A stretch of DNA of 64,000 nt from Gammaproteobacteria bacterium (GCA_015709615.1 CP054179.1:1240001-1304000), one strand, 5' to 3'. Positions 1-8,994 are shown, counted from the first letter of the stretch. Notes: generated by a model not told the origin, from the sequence alone. Translations and numbers: made by a program.

Positions 1-1
1 G

Positions 2-541
2 GTTTTGGAAGGCGGTAACCTTAATCGCACCATCTGGCAGCCGCGCCCGGCTGACCCCAATTTGGAAGCCGAAATGTTATCGCGATTAATGATGCGCTTT
101 GGTGTTGAGGAACAAAAGGCCAAACTGGAATTGACCACGGGCAGAAGCTCCACTCAGGAACGCGCATTTATCAATAAGGAAGGCACTTCGCTGGTAGTGA
201 ATGAAGCGTTTGACCGGTCATGGCGGCGAGTGGGTTTAGCACTGGATCGGATCGGTTTCACCGTCGAAGACCGCAACCGTGAACAAGGGATCTATTTTGT
301 ACGGTACGTTAATCCAGATGTGGACAGAAAGAAAAAGGGGGACGACGAAGGCATTCTCTCAAACATTATGTTCTGGCGCAGCAGCGACAAGGATGGCGCA
401 AAAGCGGCAAAATACCGTATCCAAGTGCACAATACCGGCACAAACACCAGCACCGTCAGTTTACTGAATGATGATGGAACCGACGTAAGCACAGCTACTT
501 CCAGCCGTATTCTGAAGCTATTGCATGAGCAGCTTAAATAA
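2..541 (+). CDS. bamC: Outer membrane protein assembly factor BamC, C-terminal part
   Basis: The frame is open from the first bases of the window, so this is the C-terminal ~179 residues of a gene that begins outside it; the TTG at position 5 is not a true start. The segment contains the two helix-grip type domains of BamC/NlpB, with conserved stretches such as VNEAFDRSWRRVGLALDRIG and GIYFVRY. BamC is a lipoprotein of the BAM complex that inserts beta-barrel proteins into the outer membrane. The lipobox lies outside the window and cannot be checked. A strong hairpin terminator follows the stop codon. Family assignment is fairly secure. Confidence 0.85.
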   Translation, partial: VLEGGNLNRTIWQPRPADPNLEAEMLSRLMMRFGVEEQKAKLELTTGRSSTQERAFINKEGTSLVVNEAFDRSWRRVGLALDRIGFTVEDRNREQGIYFVRYVNPDVDRKKKGDDEGILSNIMFWRSSDKDGAKAAKYRIQVHNTGTNTSTVSLLNDDGTDVSTATSSRILKLLHEQLK

Positions 542-569
542 CCAAACTAAAGCGGCAAGCAAGCTTAGA

Positions 570-606
570 AATAAAAAACCGCCCTGAAAGGCGGTTTTTT
601 ATTTCT
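570..606. terminator. Bidirectional intrinsic terminator between bamC and a small lipoprotein gene
   Basis: The stem CCGCC/GGCGG is flanked by an A-run on the left and a T-run on the right, so both strands give a GC hairpin followed by U residues. It sits between the convergent bamC (+) and the lipoprotein gene ending at 635 (-), so it can serve both. Confidence 0.85.
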
Positions 607-634
607 CAAACAGAAAAAGAAAAAAGAAAAATTA

Positions 635-775
635 TTACTTTTTAACGTCTGGTTCTCCACCACCCATAACTTTTTCATAGTTTGCTTTTTCGGTCTCAGG
701 CAATGCTTGGCTAGGTTTGCCACATGCGGATAACGTTAAAGCGAGTAAGAATGCAGCCAGAAGAGTATATTTCAT
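635..775 (-). CDS. Small (46-residue) lipoprotein, unknown function
   Basis: A longer frame opens at 850, but the ATG at 775 is preceded by AAGGA at good spacing and begins a classical lipoprotein signal (MKYTLLAAFLLALTLSACGK), so this start was chosen. Cleavage before the Cys of LSAC would leave a mature peptide of only about 28 residues, rich in charged residues and ending GGGEPDVKK. Very short lipoproteins of this kind occur in many proteobacteria, often without known function. It lies in the same orientation as a second tiny lipoprotein gene at 1150-1299. Real gene likely; function not recognised. Confidence 0.65.
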   Translation of the reverse strand: MKYTLLAAFLLALTLSACGKPSQALPETEKANYEKVMGGGEPDVKK

Positions 776-1149
776 GTGATTTTCCTTATAAAAAGTTCTT
801 AAAATATAAAGCGCGCAGTATATAACGAATTTGGTTTGCCCTTCAAGCACGCTTCCTTGCTGAAAGTCAATCGCTATCCGTAACTGCTATTCAGGTTTTA
901 ATCATCCGGATAAAAAACAGCATCTAAATGATCCCCTGTTTTCTGAAAATCCATCTTCATGGTATTTTAGTATTCCGATAAGAAAATGGAAGCCAGAGAT
1001 TTGGTTGATGGGCAAAAAAATAATTTACCAGCAACATTCGGTGAATCTTCTTTTGATTATCAACCAGAAACCACAAACTTCCTTACTTCGAGAGTTTGTG
1101 GCTTAAGAAGTGTTATTTCTGAAATTTTGCTGCTATTTGCTTATTCCGT
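776..1149. other. Intergenic stretch without a recognisable gene
   Basis: This AT-rich stretch of about 370 bases holds no coding frame with a start and ribosome site that I would support. Its only clear structure is the inverted repeat at 1071-1101. Confidence 0.5.
1071..1101. repeat. Nine-base inverted repeat, possible terminator
   Basis: CCACAAACT and AGTTTGTGG are perfect complements separated by 13 bases. The hairpin lies about 50 bases downstream of the minus-strand lipoprotein gene ending at 1150. There is no good T-run, so a terminator role is only possible. Confidence 0.4.
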
Positions 1150-1299
1150 TTATTTTAATTCTTGAGGTTCAGAATCTCTCGGTGTATAAGCTGATGGAGG
1201 CGGTTTATCCATTGGATAACCATCAAGACTTTTCTTCCCTTCACACGCACTCAGTGTCAAAATAGCAAAAGCCATTGCTACAAGTGAAAATCTAAACAT
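1150..1299 (-). CDS. Small (49-residue) lipoprotein, unknown function
   Basis: Reading the minus strand from the ATG at 1299 gives a 49-residue product beginning MFRFSLVAMAFAILTLSACE. It has a lipoprotein signal with lipobox LSAC and a mature part rich in Pro, Ser and charged residues (DKPPPSAYTPRDSEPQELK). GGGAG sits about 5 bases before the ATG. It resembles the 46-residue lipoprotein at 635-775 in signal peptide and size, but the mature sequences do not align, so common ancestry is unproven. Function unknown. Confidence 0.6.
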   Translation of the reverse strand: MFRFSLVAMAFAILTLSACEGKKSLDGYPMDKPPPSAYTPRDSEPQELK

Positions 1300-1405
1300 T
1301 TAATCTCCCATGTTCTTCGTTCTGATTTGTATGTAATAGCATAATCGAACTAACAAGATATTACAAATATCTGATTAAAATTTGGCATGCCTCACAGTTT
1401 ACTAA

Positions 1406-1549
1406 GGAAGCGCTGATTAATTGACTGCACGAGCGAGTCCGCTTCGTTGCGCGGCACTCATTCCCTCACCTATCTGATTGATATATCTCGGTTGTTGTGT
1501 TCCGTGCACCTCGCCCTTCATCACGTTCGTCGAATTAATCAGCGCCTCC
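1406..1549. mobile_element. MITE-like element with IS5-type ends and CTAA target duplication
   Basis: The ends read GGAAGCGCTGATTAATT on the left and, as reverse complement, GGAGGCGCTGATTAATT on the right, matching at 16 of 17 positions. The 4-bp sequence CTAA occurs directly outside both ends (1402-1405 and 1550-1553), as expected for a target duplication of the IS5 family, which favours CTAA/CTAG-like sites. The 110-base interior has no transposase frame, so this is a non-autonomous miniature element. It ends six bases beyond the stop codon of roxA. Confidence 0.75.
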
Positions 1550-1555
1550 CTAAGC

Positions 1556-2656
1556 TTAATTTTTAATATAACCATTGATGTACCATTGATACAGAATCTC
1601 TCCAGTGTCTTGATCCAATTCGGATACAGGCGGCAATTCGTAATGATCGGCGAGTTTGATCAGCGTTTTGTACGCGCCAGCACTCACTGCCACAATTTCT
1701 CCATTAATATAAAATTTACCGCCGCTGCTTAAAATTCTGCTTTTTAAATCGAGTTGCACCCCATTTACGCCGATCCGCTGCAGAAATGCACGCATTGTTA
1801 ACGGTTTCTCTGGCTGTTCAAAAAAAACATGGGGTTTCGGCTCAGAAAGATAAATACCTAAAAAATTTTCGATATCCTCTCGATCCCACTTAATTTTCTT
1901 CAGTATCGAGTTAACTTGGGATTGCATCGCCGCACTAATTCGTGACGGATGAGATTGCAGGTGTAAATCAGGATCTGAATACCAACCATCAGTTACAAGA
2001 TTATCCTGCAAGTGAACCAGAAACTGCGTTATCAATTCTTGATGACTGGGCGCGCGAAAACCGATTGAATACGTCATGCAGTCGTCTTCGGCAATGCCGT
2101 TATGTGCGTACTTGGGTGGCAAGTACAGCATATCGCCGGGGTTTAACACCCATTCCTGCTCCGCTTGAAAATTCTTCAGAATCCTGAGCGGCGCATCCGC
2201 AATAAACTCATCATCCAGTTGTGCGGATATCTGCCAGCATCTGGAGCCCATTCCCTGGAGCAGAAATACATCGTAGGAATCAAAATGCGGCCCGATTCCA
2301 CCGCCTTTGGGTGCATAGCTGACCATCAGATCATCCAGCCGCGCGTGCGGTATGAAGCGGAATTGTGTTAATAAATCACGTGCAGAGGGAAGAAAATGAT
2401 TGACATCCTGCACCAGCAGAGTCCACTTTTTTTTTGGCAAGCGCGCCAGATCATCGTGTTCCAGCGGACCATGCTTGAGTTGCCATTGACCCTTTCGTTG
2501 AATGACGAGACGCGATTGCGCATCTTCATCACAGGCCAAAGTCATCAAATCCTCACACGACAATAAACCATTAAATCCCGGTAATGCATTTCTCACCAGC
2601 AAAGGCCGCTTCTGCCAGTAATCGCGCAAGAAAACCTGCGGCGTGATATCGCCCAA
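1556..2656 (-). CDS. roxA: JmjC/cupin ribosomal protein oxygenase RoxA (YcfD)
   Basis: This 366-residue protein matches the YcfD/RoxA family of 2-oxoglutarate and Fe(II) dependent oxygenases, which hydroxylate an arginine of ribosomal protein L16. The iron-binding HxD pair is visible in GIGPHFDSYDVF and the distal His in PPKYAHNG, and the N-terminal DYWQKRPLL is typical. Length is close to the E. coli protein (373). The start is uncertain. The only conventional start in frame is the TTG at 2656, which lacks a ribosome site. A GGGGGAA motif sits 7 bases before an in-frame ATT at 2678-2680, which could be a rare ATT start. The MITE lies just downstream. Confidence 0.85.
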   Translation of the reverse strand: MGDITPQVFLRDYWQKRPLLVRNALPGFNGLLSCEDLMTLACDEDAQSRLVIQRKGQWQLKHGPLEHDDLARLPKKKWTLLVQDVNHFLPSARDLLTQFRFIPHARLDDLMVSYAPKGGGIGPHFDSYDVFLLQGMGSRCWQISAQLDDEFIADAPLRILKNFQAEQEWVLNPGDMLYLPPKYAHNGIAEDDCMTYSIGFRAPSHQELITQFLVHLQDNLVTDGWYSDPDLHLQSHPSRISAAMQSQVNSILKKIKWDREDIENFLGIYLSEPKPHVFFEQPEKPLTMRAFLQRIGVNGVQLDLKSRILSSGGKFYINGEIVAVSAGAYKTLIKLADHYELPPVSELDQDTGEILYQWYINGYIKN

Positions 2657-2741
2657 GGAAATAATTTTTGTTTTGTTAATGTTTAAATTCCCCCATTAAA
2701 TTTTTCAAAGCAATCGTCAGATAACAACGCTGATTCCTGGA

Positions 2742-3266
2742 TTAGCTTCTAAGCGGCGGCAACGGCTCCGCTTGCGCTACAAATTTCAACGCCAAGCCGT
2801 TATTGCACCAGCGTTCGCCTCGCGGCGGCGGACCGTCTCTAAAAACATGTCCTTGATGTCCTCCGCAACGCGCACAATGATACTCGGTGCGCAAAAAAAT
2901 GAGCTGATAATCAGGTTTGGTAGCGACATGACCGGCAATGGGCTGAGTAAAACTAGGCCACCCGCTTCCGCTTTCGTACTTATATTGACTCTCGAACAGC
3001 GGCCAATGACAGGCCGTACAGATGTAGGTTCCTTCGCGCGTTTCAGAATTTAACTCACTGCTTCCGGGTTCCTCGGTATCTTCTTCAAATAGAACCCGAT
3101 AAGCTTCCGGCGTTATCCATTGACGCCAAGTCTCTTTCGGCTTATTAAGCAACCCGATTGTGGCCGGATTGACACCGCTGGCATTGAGTTGCGCCGGGAA
3201 AACCAATGGAGTGACAGGAAATGCTGCGAATGCACTCATTCGCTGTAAAAAAGTGCGTCTGTTCAT
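2742..3266 (-). CDS. msrB: Exported peptide-methionine (R)-S-oxide reductase MsrB
   Basis: The C-terminal ~130 residues are a complete MsrB domain, which reduces methionine-R-sulfoxide in oxidised proteins. Both zinc CxxC pairs are present (CTAC and CARC, the latter in CARCGGHQGHVF), as is the catalytic Cys in ERWCNNGLAL. The N-terminus NRRTFLQRM followed by a hydrophobic stretch resembles a twin-arginine signal, so the enzyme is probably periplasmic, unlike the cytosolic E. coli form. It is followed on the same strand by roxA but separated by about 85 bases, so co-transcription is only possible. GGGGG lies upstream of the ATG. Confidence 0.9.
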   Translation of the reverse strand: MNRRTFLQRMSAFAAFPVTPLVFPAQLNASGVNPATIGLLNKPKETWRQWITPEAYRVLFEEDTEEPGSSELNSETREGTYICTACHWPLFESQYKYESGSGWPSFTQPIAGHVATKPDYQLIFLRTEYHCARCGGHQGHVFRDGPPPRGERWCNNGLALKFVAQAEPLPPLRS

Positions 3267-3429
3267 AGAATAACCCCCAGCTATTTATTTTTGCCACCGG
3301 CAGCTTTAATTACCGGAGAAGAATCCTTTCGATCGATGCGAAAGAAACCATTCGCTTGATCCACTGAGCCGTGCCGATCGGGCTGCAAATCCTGTATCAT
3401 TTCAGCTTTCGGATTATAGCTTAACCCAC

Positions 3430-4398
3430 ATGAAAATCACTTTTCTGGAATTTGAGCAAAATATTGCAGAATTTGAATCAAAAATAGAGGAATTGCGTTT
3501 TGCACAGGATGATTCGGCTTTGGATATTTCTGCTGAAATTGCGCGCCTGCAAGCAAAAAGCTTGTCCCTGACAAAAAATGTCTATGCAAAACTGACACCG
3601 TGGCAAATCTCACAAGTCGCCCGTCATCCGCAGCGCCCCTATACACTGGATTACATCGAACATTTATTTACCGATTTCGAAGAACTGCATGGCGACCGGA
3701 ATTTCTCCGATGATCATGCCATTGTCGGCGGCCTGGCACGCTTTAACGGTCAAACTGTGATGGTAATCGGCCATCAAAAAGGCCGCGATACCCGGGAAAA
3801 AATTCACCGCAACTTCGGCATGCCGAAACCGGAAGGTTACCGCAAAGCGTTGCGTTTGATGCGTCTGGCAGAAAAATTCTCGATTCCCCTGATTACTTTT
3901 ATCGACACACCCGGCGCATATCCCGGCATCGATGCGGAAGAACGCGGCCAGTCGGAAGCCATCGGCAGAAACCTATACGTTTTGGCGGAGCTAAGAATTC
4001 CGGTCATCTGCGTCATCATCGGCGAAGGCGGTTCGGGCGGCGCTTTGGCTGTCGCCGTCGGCGACATGATTCATATGTTGCAATATGCAACCTATTCCGT
4101 CATATCGCCGGAAGGATGCGCTTCGATTTTATGGAAAAGCGCCGACAAAGCACCGGAAGCTGCCGAAATCATGGGCATTACCGCGGATCGTTTGAAAACC
4201 ATGAATCTGATCGACAGCATCATTACCGAACCCATCGGCGGCGCTCACCGTGATTACCCGGCCATCATGCAATCGGTAAAAGCGGTGCTGAAGGAATCGC
4301 TGCGCAAACTTCAAGATCGTTCCATCGAAGCGCTTCTGGAAAAACGTCTGGACCGGCTGATGGCGTATGGCTCATTCAAGGAAGTCAAAATCGAATAA
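3430..4398 (+). CDS. accA: Acetyl-CoA carboxylase carboxyltransferase subunit alpha
   Basis: This 322-residue protein is AccA, which with AccD transfers the carboxyl group from carboxybiotin to acetyl-CoA to make malonyl-CoA in the first step of fatty acid synthesis. The crotonase-like core shows VMVIGHQKGRDT, FIDTPGAYPG and the oxyanion-hole region GEGGSGGALA. Length matches E. coli AccA (319). The 3' end overlaps tilS by about 32 bases, so the two are probably co-transcribed. The ATG has no strong ribosome site, but the N-terminus aligns with the family. Confidence 0.97.
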   Translation: MKITFLEFEQNIAEFESKIEELRFAQDDSALDISAEIARLQAKSLSLTKNVYAKLTPWQISQVARHPQRPYTLDYIEHLFTDFEELHGDRNFSDDHAIVGGLARFNGQTVMVIGHQKGRDTREKIHRNFGMPKPEGYRKALRLMRLAEKFSIPLITFIDTPGAYPGIDAEERGQSEAIGRNLYVLAELRIPVICVIIGEGGSGGALAVAVGDMIHMLQYATYSVISPEGCASILWKSADKAPEAAEIMGITADRLKTMNLIDSIITEPIGGAHRDYPAIMQSVKAVLKESLRKLQDRSIEALLEKRLDRLMAYGSFKEVKIE

Positions 4399-5716
4399 CC
4401 TGATCAGTGACGTCCGGGAAGTTTTACTGGCTCATATCAAACCGGGCGATCACCTGACGATTGCTTTGAGCGGCGGCGTCGACTCAGTTGTGCTACTGGA
4501 TATTCTTACTGTACTATCCAAGCAAATACCGTTTACGCTCTCCGCTGTGCATGTCAATCATGGCATCAGCAGTAACGCAAATCGCTGGAGCAGATTCTGC
4601 TGCGATCTCTGCCGCGCATATGGCATCTCCATCCACATCGCCTATCTGCAAATAAAAAAAGAAACCGGAGTGAGCCTCGAAGCGATTGCAAGGGAAGAAC
4701 GTTATCGCGTTTTCAGTCGCATGTCGGCGGACTTCATCGTCGTCGCGCAACACCTCGATGATCAAGCCGAAACGTTGTTATTGCAATTATTTCGCGGTGC
4801 CGGAATACGCGGACTGAGCGCAATGCCGGTTCTGAGAAAGCAATCTGCAATCGCACCGCAAATACTGCGGCCGTTGCTGGAAAGCTCCCGCCATAGCATC
4901 GAAGATTATGCCCAGCAAAATAAATTGCGTTGGATTAACGACGAAAGCAATGACGACACCGCTTTCAATCGGAATTTTCTGCGCCATGATATTCTTCCTT
5001 TACTAAAAAAACGCTATCCCAATTACCCAAAAACACTGTTGCGCTCCAGCCGCCACTTCTCCGAGGCATCGCAACTGCAGGATGAATTGGCGGCAATGGA
5101 TAGTGAGAATTGCGATGTCTCGGGTTTGCTGCAGATCGATCGCATTCGCAAACTGAATTTTGCGCGTGCAAAAAATCTCCTACGCTATACCTTGGCACAA
5201 CAGGGCGCGATGCTTCCCAGCACGGCAAAATTGGAAGATATTGCCAATCAGTTGCTGTCGGCAAGTAGAGACAACCAGCTCCACATCACTTTCGGCAATC
5301 ACGAAATTCGTTGTTTTAAAGGCGCCGTTTACATTCTGCATAAAAAATCACATCCTCGAAACTTTGATCAATGCGCTTGGCAGGGTGAAGCACGTTTAGC
5401 ACTGCCACATTTAAACGGCTCGATCCGTTTTACCGAGGTTGCAAATCAAGGTATCGATCGGCACAAATTACAAACCGGATCGGTTACCGTGCGTGTCCGC
5501 ACAGGCGGCGAACGTTTTACACCGGCTTGCAACCGTCCGCGCAGAAGCTTGAAAAACTTACTGCAGGAAACCGCCATTCCGCCCTGGCAACGCAGCAGTA
5601 TGCCGCTGTTATTCTGCGGTGAATACTTGGTATGGGTTCCGGGAATCGGCATCGATTGTGAATTTCAAGTAAAATCCGGCGAAACGGGAATTTTACCGCT
5701 ATGGGAACCTGAATGA
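4367..5716 (+). CDS. tilS: tRNA(Ile)-lysidine synthase TilS
   Basis: TilS attaches lysine to C34 of the CAU-anticodon tRNA-Ile so that it reads AUA. The PP-loop ATP-binding motif SGGVDS is at about residues 35-40, followed by the N-type ATPase domain with AVHVNHGI and VAQHLDDQAETLLLQLFRG, and by TilS-specific substrate-binding and C-terminal domains. At 449 residues it is full length. The chosen ATG overlaps the 3' end of accA. No better start lies between it and the PP-loop, although a slightly shorter N-terminus cannot be excluded. Confidence 0.95.
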   Translation: MAHSRKSKSNNLISDVREVLLAHIKPGDHLTIALSGGVDSVVLLDILTVLSKQIPFTLSAVHVNHGISSNANRWSRFCCDLCRAYGISIHIAYLQIKKETGVSLEAIAREERYRVFSRMSADFIVVAQHLDDQAETLLLQLFRGAGIRGLSAMPVLRKQSAIAPQILRPLLESSRHSIEDYAQQNKLRWINDESNDDTAFNRNFLRHDILPLLKKRYPNYPKTLLRSSRHFSEASQLQDELAAMDSENCDVSGLLQIDRIRKLNFARAKNLLRYTLAQQGAMLPSTAKLEDIANQLLSASRDNQLHITFGNHEIRCFKGAVYILHKKSHPRNFDQCAWQGEARLALPHLNGSIRFTEVANQGIDRHKLQTGSVTVRVRTGGERFTPACNRPRRSLKNLLQETAIPPWQRSSMPLLFCGEYLVWVPGIGIDCEFQVKSGETGILPLWEPE

Positions 5717-5796
5717 ATCAATGTCAAAGTGGCTTCAAATTTCAAGGGTATTTCCATACTAATCGCAATCATCAACTTATTCTTCCGGAAAATTGA

Positions 5797-6852
5797 ATGA
5801 TTTTAGTCACAGGAGGCGCAGGATTTATCGGCAGCAATTTCGTTCTGGATTGGTTGGCGCAATCGGATGAAAAAGTCATTAATCTGGATAAGTTGACGTA
5901 TGCCGGAAATCTGCACAATCTTTCTTCCTTATCTCAAGATTCGCGGCATATTTTTGTACAAGGCGATATCGGCGATAGTTTAAGGGTTTCGCAATTACTG
6001 GCGCAGTATCAACCGCGTGCCATTATCAACCTGGCGGCCGAAAGTCACGTCGATCGTTCGATCCATGGTCCGGCGGATTTTATTCAAACCAATATTTTGG
6101 GAACGTTTCGTTTATTGGAAGCAACGCATGCTTATTGGCGTGAACTGGATTCCGTCGCAAAGCAGGATTTTCGCTTTCTGCATGTTTCAACCGATGAAGT
6201 TTATGGTTCATTATCCAAAAATGAGCCGGCCTTTACCGAAGAACACCGCTACCAACCCAATAGTCCATACTCAGCCAGTAAGGCATCCAGCGATCATCTC
6301 GTGCGCGCCTATCACCATACCTACGGTTTACCCGTACTAACCACAAATTGTTCCAACAATTACGGTCCGTTTCAATTTCCGGAAAAATTGATTCCGTTAA
6401 TGATCGTCAATGCACTCGCAGGAAAACCTTTACCGATCTATGGCGACGGTCAGCAAGTCCGCGACTGGCTTTACGTGACTGATCACTGCCGTGCAATCCG
6501 CCGAGTTCTGGATGCGGGTATTCCGGGAGAAACCTATAATATCGGTGGCTGGAATGAAAAACCCAATATCGAAATCGTGCAAACGATCTGTGCTTTGTTG
6601 GAAGACTCGTATCCTGATACGGATTTTCATAGTCTCATTACGCATATCGACGATCGGCCGGGACATGACCGGCGCTACGCCATTAATGCAATGAAAATCG
6701 AACGCGAGCTCAATTGGAGACCTGTCGAAACATTCGCTAGTGGTATCCGCAAAACCATTCACTGGTATCTCAATCATCAACAGTGGGTTATCGATGTGCA
6801 AACCGGCGCTTATCAGCAATGGATAAACAAAAACTACGCAGGATTACCGTGA
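5797..6852 (+). CDS. rfbB: dTDP-glucose 4,6-dehydratase
   Basis: RfbB converts dTDP-glucose to dTDP-4-keto-6-deoxyglucose, the second step of dTDP-L-rhamnose synthesis for O-antigen and other glycans. The protein (351 residues) is an extended SDR with the NAD-binding GGAGFIGSN at the N-terminus, the catalytic STDEVYG segment and the YSASKASSDH YxxxK motif. Its stop codon overlaps the start of rfbD (GTGA), so they are translationally coupled. The usual partners rfbA and rfbC are not in this window. Confidence 0.95.
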   Translation: MILVTGGAGFIGSNFVLDWLAQSDEKVINLDKLTYAGNLHNLSSLSQDSRHIFVQGDIGDSLRVSQLLAQYQPRAIINLAAESHVDRSIHGPADFIQTNILGTFRLLEATHAYWRELDSVAKQDFRFLHVSTDEVYGSLSKNEPAFTEEHRYQPNSPYSASKASSDHLVRAYHHTYGLPVLTTNCSNNYGPFQFPEKLIPLMIVNALAGKPLPIYGDGQQVRDWLYVTDHCRAIRRVLDAGIPGETYNIGGWNEKPNIEIVQTICALLEDSYPDTDFHSLITHIDDRPGHDRRYAINAMKIERELNWRPVETFASGIRKTIHWYLNHQQWVIDVQTGAYQQWINKNYAGLP

Positions 6853-7748
6853 AAAAAATCTTGTTATTTGGTAAAAACGGCCAGGTGGGTTGGGAGTTGC
6901 AGCGCAGTCTTGCACCTCTGGGCAAATTGATCGCACTACACTCAACAAGCACCGATTTTTGCGGTGATCTTACCGATCTTGCCGGGATTCAGCAGACAAT
7001 ACGGAAAATCACCCCTGATATCATTGTCAATGCGGCAGCTTATACTGCTGTCGATAAAGCGGAAAATGAGCCTGAATTGGCTCATAGGCTGAATGCCCAA
7101 GCGCCCGGTGTTATTGCGCATGAAGCAAAGGAACTGAAGGCCTGGTTAATTCATTATTCAACGGATTATGTTTTCAACGGCCACGGCGACCAATCTTTTG
7201 TTGAGACCGACACTACAGAACCGTTGAACGTATATGGAAAAACCAAGCTGGAAGGTGAAAAAAATATTCAAGCTTCCGGCTGTTTACATTTGATCTTTCG
7301 CACCAGCTGGGTGTATTCGGCCAATGGAAATAATTTCATAAAAACCATACTTCGCTTAGCGCAGCAGCGCGATAAATTAACGGTCGTCAATGATCAAATC
7401 GGATCGCCGACAGGCGCTGAATTGATCGCCGACATTACAGCCCTGACACTGTTTATGATTAAGCATAAACCCGAAATCTCGGGCTTGTATCATCTGACTG
7501 CAAGCGGCAGCACTTCTTGGTACGAATTTGCCAAATTCATTCTGGAAAGTGCAGAAAGTGCAAATTTGCCGCTCAAAATCAAATCGTCGGCTTTGCAGCC
7601 GATTGCCAGCAGCGATTTTCCTTCAGCGGCACAACGCCCATTCAACTCACGCTTAAATTCACTGAAACTGGCAAAAACTTTTGACTTTATGCTTCCAGCA
7701 TGGCAATCCGGAGTAGAACGCGCACTAACCGAAATATTCAATAAATGA
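6849..7748 (+). CDS. rfbD: dTDP-4-dehydrorhamnose reductase
   Basis: RfbD performs the final NADPH-dependent reduction giving dTDP-L-rhamnose. The 299-residue product starts at a GTG that overlaps the rfbB stop as GTGA and has AGGA upstream; a longer frame from 6783 was rejected because it runs inside rfbB. Motifs seen are the nucleotide-binding GKNGQVGWEL, the STDYVFNG segment and the catalytic YGKTKLEGE. It ends 14 bases before the convergent sppA gene. Confidence 0.95.
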   Translation: MKKILLFGKNGQVGWELQRSLAPLGKLIALHSTSTDFCGDLTDLAGIQQTIRKITPDIIVNAAAYTAVDKAENEPELAHRLNAQAPGVIAHEAKELKAWLIHYSTDYVFNGHGDQSFVETDTTEPLNVYGKTKLEGEKNIQASGCLHLIFRTSWVYSANGNNFIKTILRLAQQRDKLTVVNDQIGSPTGAELIADITALTLFMIKHKPEISGLYHLTASGSTSWYEFAKFILESAESANLPLKIKSSALQPIASSDFPSAAQRPFNSRLNSLKLAKTFDFMLPAWQSGVERALTEIFNK

Positions 7749-7762
7749 TGACAGAACTTCGT

Positions 7763-8707
7763 TTAGCGTAAGCTCACGGCAAGATCAGATAAAATGTTAA
7801 CGGCTATTTGACTGAAGCGTTTGTTGAATAAATCGGATAAGCCTTCATGCGGCGTAAAATCTACTAATGTTTCTGCCAGTATAATTTCACGCGCAACATA
7901 ATCCGCATCGCCCATTTCATCGGCGAGTCCTAAATCGATACTTTTTTGTCCCGTCCAAACTATTCCACTGAATATTTCCGGCGCATCCTTTAAACGTTCA
8001 CCCCGCCCTTGTTTTACGACCTGAATGAATTGTTCGTGTATTTCACGCAGTAACCGTGTTGCATGTTCCTTTTGCGCAGGATCTAATGGAGTAAATGGAT
8101 CCAGAAAGCTTTTGTTTTCACCTGCTGTCAGCAATCGGCGTTCTATGCCGAGCTTCTCCAAAGTGCCAGTAAAACCAAAACCATCCATCAAAACACCGAT
8201 TGAACCGATCAAGCTTGCTTTATCAACAAAAATTTTGTCAGCAGCCACAGCGACATAATAGCCTCCGGAAGCGCAAATATCACTAATCACCGCATACACG
8301 GGTATATCGGGATATCTGGAGCGCAAGCGCCGTATTTCATCATTGATGTAACCTGCTTGGACTGGGCTTCCACCGGGACTGTTGATTCGTAATATTATTC
8401 CTTGCGTATTTTTATCTTGGAAAGCAGAACGCAAACTCGCATTGACTTTATCTGCGTTGCTGATGCTATCTGCAGTAATCATTCCCTTTAAGTCAATCAA
8501 CGCGGTGTGCTTTTCGGCAATTCGTACCCTTCCATCTTCTATCCAGCCTAGTGCAACAAACAATAGAATGAAAAGGTAGAGAAAAGTAATCAGTTTAAAA
8601 AAAATGCTCCACATACGGGCACGGCGCTGCTCCTGCAGCGAGGCCAAAGCAAGTTTTTCAAGTAATTGCCTTTCCCAATCTTCTTTTTTAATTTCAGATT
8701 CACTCAT
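7763..8707 (-). CDS. sppA: Signal peptide peptidase SppA, single-domain form (family S49)
   Basis: This membrane-anchored serine protease degrades cleaved signal peptides. The 314-residue protein starts MSESEIKKEDWE at an ATG; an upstream GTG at 8719 has no ribosome site. One membrane segment lies at about residues 40-60, then the S49 domain with the nucleophile Ser in CASGGYYVAVAAD and the probable general-base Lys in GENKSFLDPF. It is the short single-domain type rather than the 67-kDa two-domain E. coli SppA. Its 3' end faces rfbD. Confidence 0.9.
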   Translation of the reverse strand: MSESEIKKEDWERQLLEKLALASLQEQRRARMWSIFFKLITFLYLFILLFVALGWIEDGRVRIAEKHTALIDLKGMITADSISNADKVNASLRSAFQDKNTQGIILRINSPGGSPVQAGYINDEIRRLRSRYPDIPVYAVISDICASGGYYVAVAADKIFVDKASLIGSIGVLMDGFGFTGTLEKLGIERRLLTAGENKSFLDPFTPLDPAQKEHATRLLREIHEQFIQVVKQGRGERLKDAPEIFSGIVWTGQKSIDLGLADEMGDADYVAREIILAETLVDFTPHEGLSDLFNKRFSQIAVNILSDLAVSLR

Positions 8708-8942
8708 AACAGCACACACTCAAATGTTCGTTTGATGCTTGGTTTGTGGATATTTGCAATACCTGCTCTCTACAAATTCATTCTCACATTCGTTAAAAAA
8801 AATGCTAAGACACATTTATTTTCTCACTCATCATCCAATGAACGCTAATATTTGCTAATAGCAAGGCTCAAAGTAGTGGATAACAAAATGTTTTTTTACT
8901 GTAGCGGAACTAACTGTAAGATTGTCTGTATTCGATAGAAAT

Positions 8943-8977
8943 AAAAAAACCTCTCATCAACATTTCTTGATGAGAGG
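8943..8977 (-). terminator. Intrinsic terminator of the rRNA operon
   Basis: An 11-bp perfect stem (CCTCTCATCAA / TTGATGAGAGG) with a 6-base loop is followed on the minus strand by seven T residues. It lies about 18 bases beyond the 3' end of the 5S gene. Confidence 0.92.
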
Positions 8978-8994
8978 TATCTTTAATATAGAAT

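Noticed and set aside
8720..8942. Intergenic stretch upstream of sppA
   Set aside because: Searched for genes and promoters; nothing beyond AT-rich sequence was supportable.
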